Assembly: GCA_039815415.1 (NCBI GenBank)
Contig: JBCBZH010000198.1
Coordinates: forward strand, 1-8,242
DNA: 8,242 nucleotides
From: JBCBZH01 sp039815415
Lineage (GTDB): Bacteria > Bacteroidota > Rhodothermia > Rhodothermales > Rubricoccaceae
Direction: 5' to 3'
In this document: one piece after another, positions 6,734 through 8,242 of the stretch
Position numbering within the stretch: the stretch's first letter is position 1
Layout: the number at the start of each line of letters is the position of its first letter
Program-made: the position numbers and the translations under genes
Notes under the pieces: generated by a model
Databases searched by the model: none
What the model was told of the DNA's origin: nothing
The model's input: only the letters and a program-made list of their open reading frames with translations

Positions 6734-7627
6734 CTACCGCTCGGTCAGCACGTCCATCAGCGCGGCGATCATACGCGCCTGCTCGAGCTGGTGGCCGTGC
6801 TGCGCCTCCACGTTCACGTACGGAACCCCCTCGCGGGCAGCCCACACGGAAAGGGAGCCGTCGTCGGTGGCGGCCTCGTTGTCTTGCAAGACGGCATTGA
6901 AGCCGCGCGCCACCAGCGCGTCGTAGAGCCCGCGGTCGGTGACGAAAAAGAAATCGTCGGGGTCGGAGCCGGGATGGACCGTGACGGCGGCGGCATCGGT
7001 CTCGTAGGCGCCTCCGGGCTCGTACGAGCTGGCGGTGTAGTTGTCCTCGGTGTTGTTGTGGAGCGCGATGACCGCAGGCGCTCCGGGCGCGTAGATCTCC
7101 AGCACCGCATCGGCGAAGGCCGCCAGCGCGGCGCGGGCCTCGGGCGTGTCGCGCGACTGGTCGGCGAGGGTCCGGCGGCGTCCGGCATCAGTGAACATCC
7201 GGTTGGGGTCCGCCACGAAGTCGGCGCCGTCCACGCGGAAGGTGACGTTGCGCTCGCCCGTGTGCACCAGCTCGACCAAACGCCCTCCGCGTTCGCGCAT
7301 CACCTCGAGAGCGGCATCCACGGACGTGCTCTCGTTGTCGTGCATGTTGAGCGCCATGAACACGGGCCGCATCGGTCCCTCCACCTCGTGCGTGACGACC
7401 TGGATGGTGGTCGCACCCAGCGGCACCACCTCCTCGGCCACGCGCGACGTGGCGGCCTCAACCGTATCGGCCTCGACGGCATAGCCGTTCTGGACGACAA
7501 CCGAATCGGCCCGGCGGTCGGCAGGCTCTGGGCTCGCGGCGGGCTTGCCGCTGGATTGCGCGCATGCGGCAGTTGTGAGCAGGCAAACGGCCGCGGCGAG
7601 CGCGCGCGAGGTTAGTACGTGAACCAC
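6734..7627 (-). CDS. Probable lipoprotein with zinc-carboxypeptidase-like (M14/AstE-type) motifs
   Basis: 297 aa from GTG 7627. The N-terminus (VLTSRALAAAVCLLTTAAC) is an export signal ending in a Cys at 22 followed by a Ser/Pro-rich linker, so it is a likely lipoprotein, although -3 is Thr and not the usual Leu. The body carries spaced motifs of the M14 / succinylglutamate desuccinylase-like fold: N-M-H96-D-N-E99 (the H-x-x-E zinc pair), DPNRMF at 140-145 (substrate-binding Asn-Arg), ALH190NN as third zinc ligand, and a late Glu in YVNVEAQHGH (Glu274) as possible catalytic glutamate. Motif order and spacing fit the family, but overall similarity is low, so the enzymatic call is inference. 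It could process peptides, amidated cell-wall fragments or acyl-amino acids. The start overlaps the end of the upstream gene by 16 nt, and its stop lies 7 nt from the methyltransferase. No Shine-Dalgarno is visible, consistent with coupled translation. Confidence 0.75.
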   Translation of the reverse strand: MVHVLTSRALAAAVCLLTTAACAQSSGKPAASPEPADRRADSVVVQNGYAVEADTVEAATSRVAEEVVPLGATTIQVVTHEVEGPMRPVFMALNMHDNESTSVDAALEVMRERGGRLVELVHTGERNVTFRVDGADFVADPNRMFTDAGRRRTLADQSRDTPEARAALAAFADAVLEIYAPGAPAVIALHNNTEDNYTASSYEPGGAYETDAAAVTVHPGSDPDDFFFVTDRGLYDALVARGFNAVLQDNEAATDDGSLSVWAAREGVPYVNVEAQHGHQLEQARMIAALMDVLTER

Positions 7628-8106
7628 GAGATCAGAACAGGTTGGGAGTCGGAATCGGCGTCACCGATGGAAACGGCGAGCTGGCGGCCGGGGGCGACAT
7701 CGAGGGTGGCGCGGCGTCCGGTTGTGGTGGGCGCTCCCCAGCTCGAGGGCCAGTCCGAGAGATCAGACTGTGCCGTGGGAAGATCGGTTGCCAGCTCCCA
7801 GACGGCTTCGTCGAGAGGTGGGCGCGCGAGCAAGGCCTCTACGTCCTTCGCGTCGAGCGACACCAGAGCCACCATTCGCTGGTCCAGGGCCGACTCGAAG
7901 TGGTAGGCGTGGTAGACCGTCGAGGGCGGCAGCTCGAGGCCGGTGTACGCCTGAACGGCCTGCCGCTCCTCCGCGCCGATCTCCGTGCCCATGAGTGTCT
8001 CATCCCTGGACTCGATGAAGTCGCCACTCGCACCGACTACCATGATGATGGCGGCAGCTACGCCGATGGAGACGAGAAGCCCGAGAATGAGAAGAGAGCG
8101 TTGCAT
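7612..8106 (-). CDS. Small membrane-anchored protein of unknown function
   Basis: 164 aa from ATG 8106. One N-terminal hydrophobic segment (residues ~4-26, LLILGLLVSIGVAAAIIMVV) acts as an uncleaved anchor or signal peptide. The ~138-residue remainder is acidic and soluble and should face the periplasm. It includes ERQAVQAYTGLELPPSTVYHAYHFES, an MVALVSLDAKDVEALLA segment that looks like a beta-alpha unit, a Trp-containing DLSDWPSSWG turn and a beta-rich C-terminus ending SWFTY. I do not recognise a family. The frame opens to GTG 8145, but the ATG gives a tidy anchor and has GGGA just upstream. It is the first gene of the three-gene cluster and overlaps the next one by 16 nt, so its product probably works with the carboxypeptidase-like lipoprotein in the same compartment. 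Confidence 0.7.
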   Translation of the reverse strand: MQRSLLILGLLVSIGVAAAIIMVVGASGDFIESRDETLMGTEIGAEERQAVQAYTGLELPPSTVYHAYHFESALDQRMVALVSLDAKDVEALLARPPLDEAVWELATDLPTAQSDLSDWPSSWGAPTTTGRRATLDVAPGRQLAVSIGDADSDSQPVLISWFTY

Positions 8107-8187
8107 CGTCCCGAAACGTAGCACCGTCCGGGCTCCGTGCCTCACCAGCTCGAGATGCAGAGCGTGTGCGCATCGAGCAGGCGAGGC

Positions 8188-8242
8188 CTACTCCGCGCTC
8201 AGAAACGTCGTGTTCTCGCCCGTGACCGTGAAGTGGAGCATC
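8188..8242 (-). CDS. C-terminal end of a gene entering from the right edge (partial)
   Basis: On the minus strand one frame is open from the right edge to a TAG at 8188-8190 and gives MLHFTVTGENTTFLSAE. Sixteen of the 17 codons end in G or C, the same bias as the neighbouring real genes, which supports coding. The first visible Met is probably internal. Too short to assign a family. It would be the gene upstream of the three-gene cluster, 81 nt from ATG 8106. Confidence 0.4.
   Translation of the reverse strand, partial: MLHFTVTGENTTFLSAE

Noticed and set aside
6704..7615. 303-codon plus-strand open frame opposite the carboxypeptidase-like gene
   Set aside because: Shadow of the minus-strand gene: a His/Gly/Val-rich translation without a signal or domain. 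The minus strand has an export signal and ordered metal-site motifs.
8113..8120. TACGTTTC on the minus strand, resembling a Bacteroidota -7 box (TAnnTTTG), near ATG 8106
   Set aside because: The last base differs, no TTTG-like -33 element lies at the right distance, and it is too close to the start codon to be convincing.
8148..8178. Imperfect hairpin (9 bp with a 2-nt bulge, 11-nt loop) between the right-edge gene and the small membrane protein gene
   Set aside because: The bulge and long loop with no T-tract make it weak evidence for a terminator. A stem this imperfect can arise by chance in GC-rich sequence.

Overview
The window comes from a GC-rich bacterial chromosome. Third codon positions are strongly G/C, and translation starts are mostly weak or GTG with little Shine-Dalgarno signal. 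A secreted pullulanase and several signal-peptide-bearing or lipobox-bearing proteins point to a Gram-negative polysaccharide degrader. A high-GC relative of Bacteroidota such as Rhodothermota, or Gemmatimonadota/Myxococcota, would fit, but no marker gene here settles the lineage. No rRNA, tRNA, CRISPR array, transposase or integrase was seen.

Left part (1-1201, plus strand). Two adjacent paralogues encode an unrecognised secreted, cysteine-rich protein family. The first is cut by the left edge and only its C-terminal ~107 residues are visible. The second is complete (241 aa) with a signal peptide. Over an ungapped 90-residue stretch they match at 69 positions, so this is a tandem duplication. 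Strong GC-rich stem-loops follow both stop codons, and a third lies at the 3' end of the convergent pullulanase gene. None has a U-tract. In each, the single non-Watson-Crick pair is a U-G pair in the plus-strand RNA.

Middle (1416-5716/5779, minus strand). A two-gene glycan-degradation unit is transcribed right to left. First comes a DUF4038/GH140-like lipoprotein with an apiosidase-type fold and a C-terminal 'putative collagen-binding' domain. After a 20-nt gap comes a secreted multidomain GH13 pullulanase (pulA) with two CBM48-like modules. A perfect 12-bp palindrome, GTAAGCGCTTAC, sits at the pulA start. It is a textbook LacI/GalR-family (CcpA cre-like) operator and suggests sugar-responsive control of pulA.

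Right part (5863-8242, minus strand). A tight three-gene cluster, also read right to left, encodes a small membrane-anchored protein of unknown function, a probable lipoprotein with zinc-carboxypeptidase (M14/AstE-like) motifs (16-nt overlap), and a SAM-dependent methyltransferase resembling tocopherol methyltransferases (7-nt gap). The last 17 codons of another minus-strand gene appear to enter from the right edge. The pulA unit and this cluster are separated by an 83-146 bp gap that probably holds the promoter of the glycan unit.

The main points of interest are the operator at pulA, the coupling of a DUF4038 lipoprotein to a pullulanase, the tandem secreted cysteine-rich paralogues, and the divergent carboxypeptidase-like lipoprotein.
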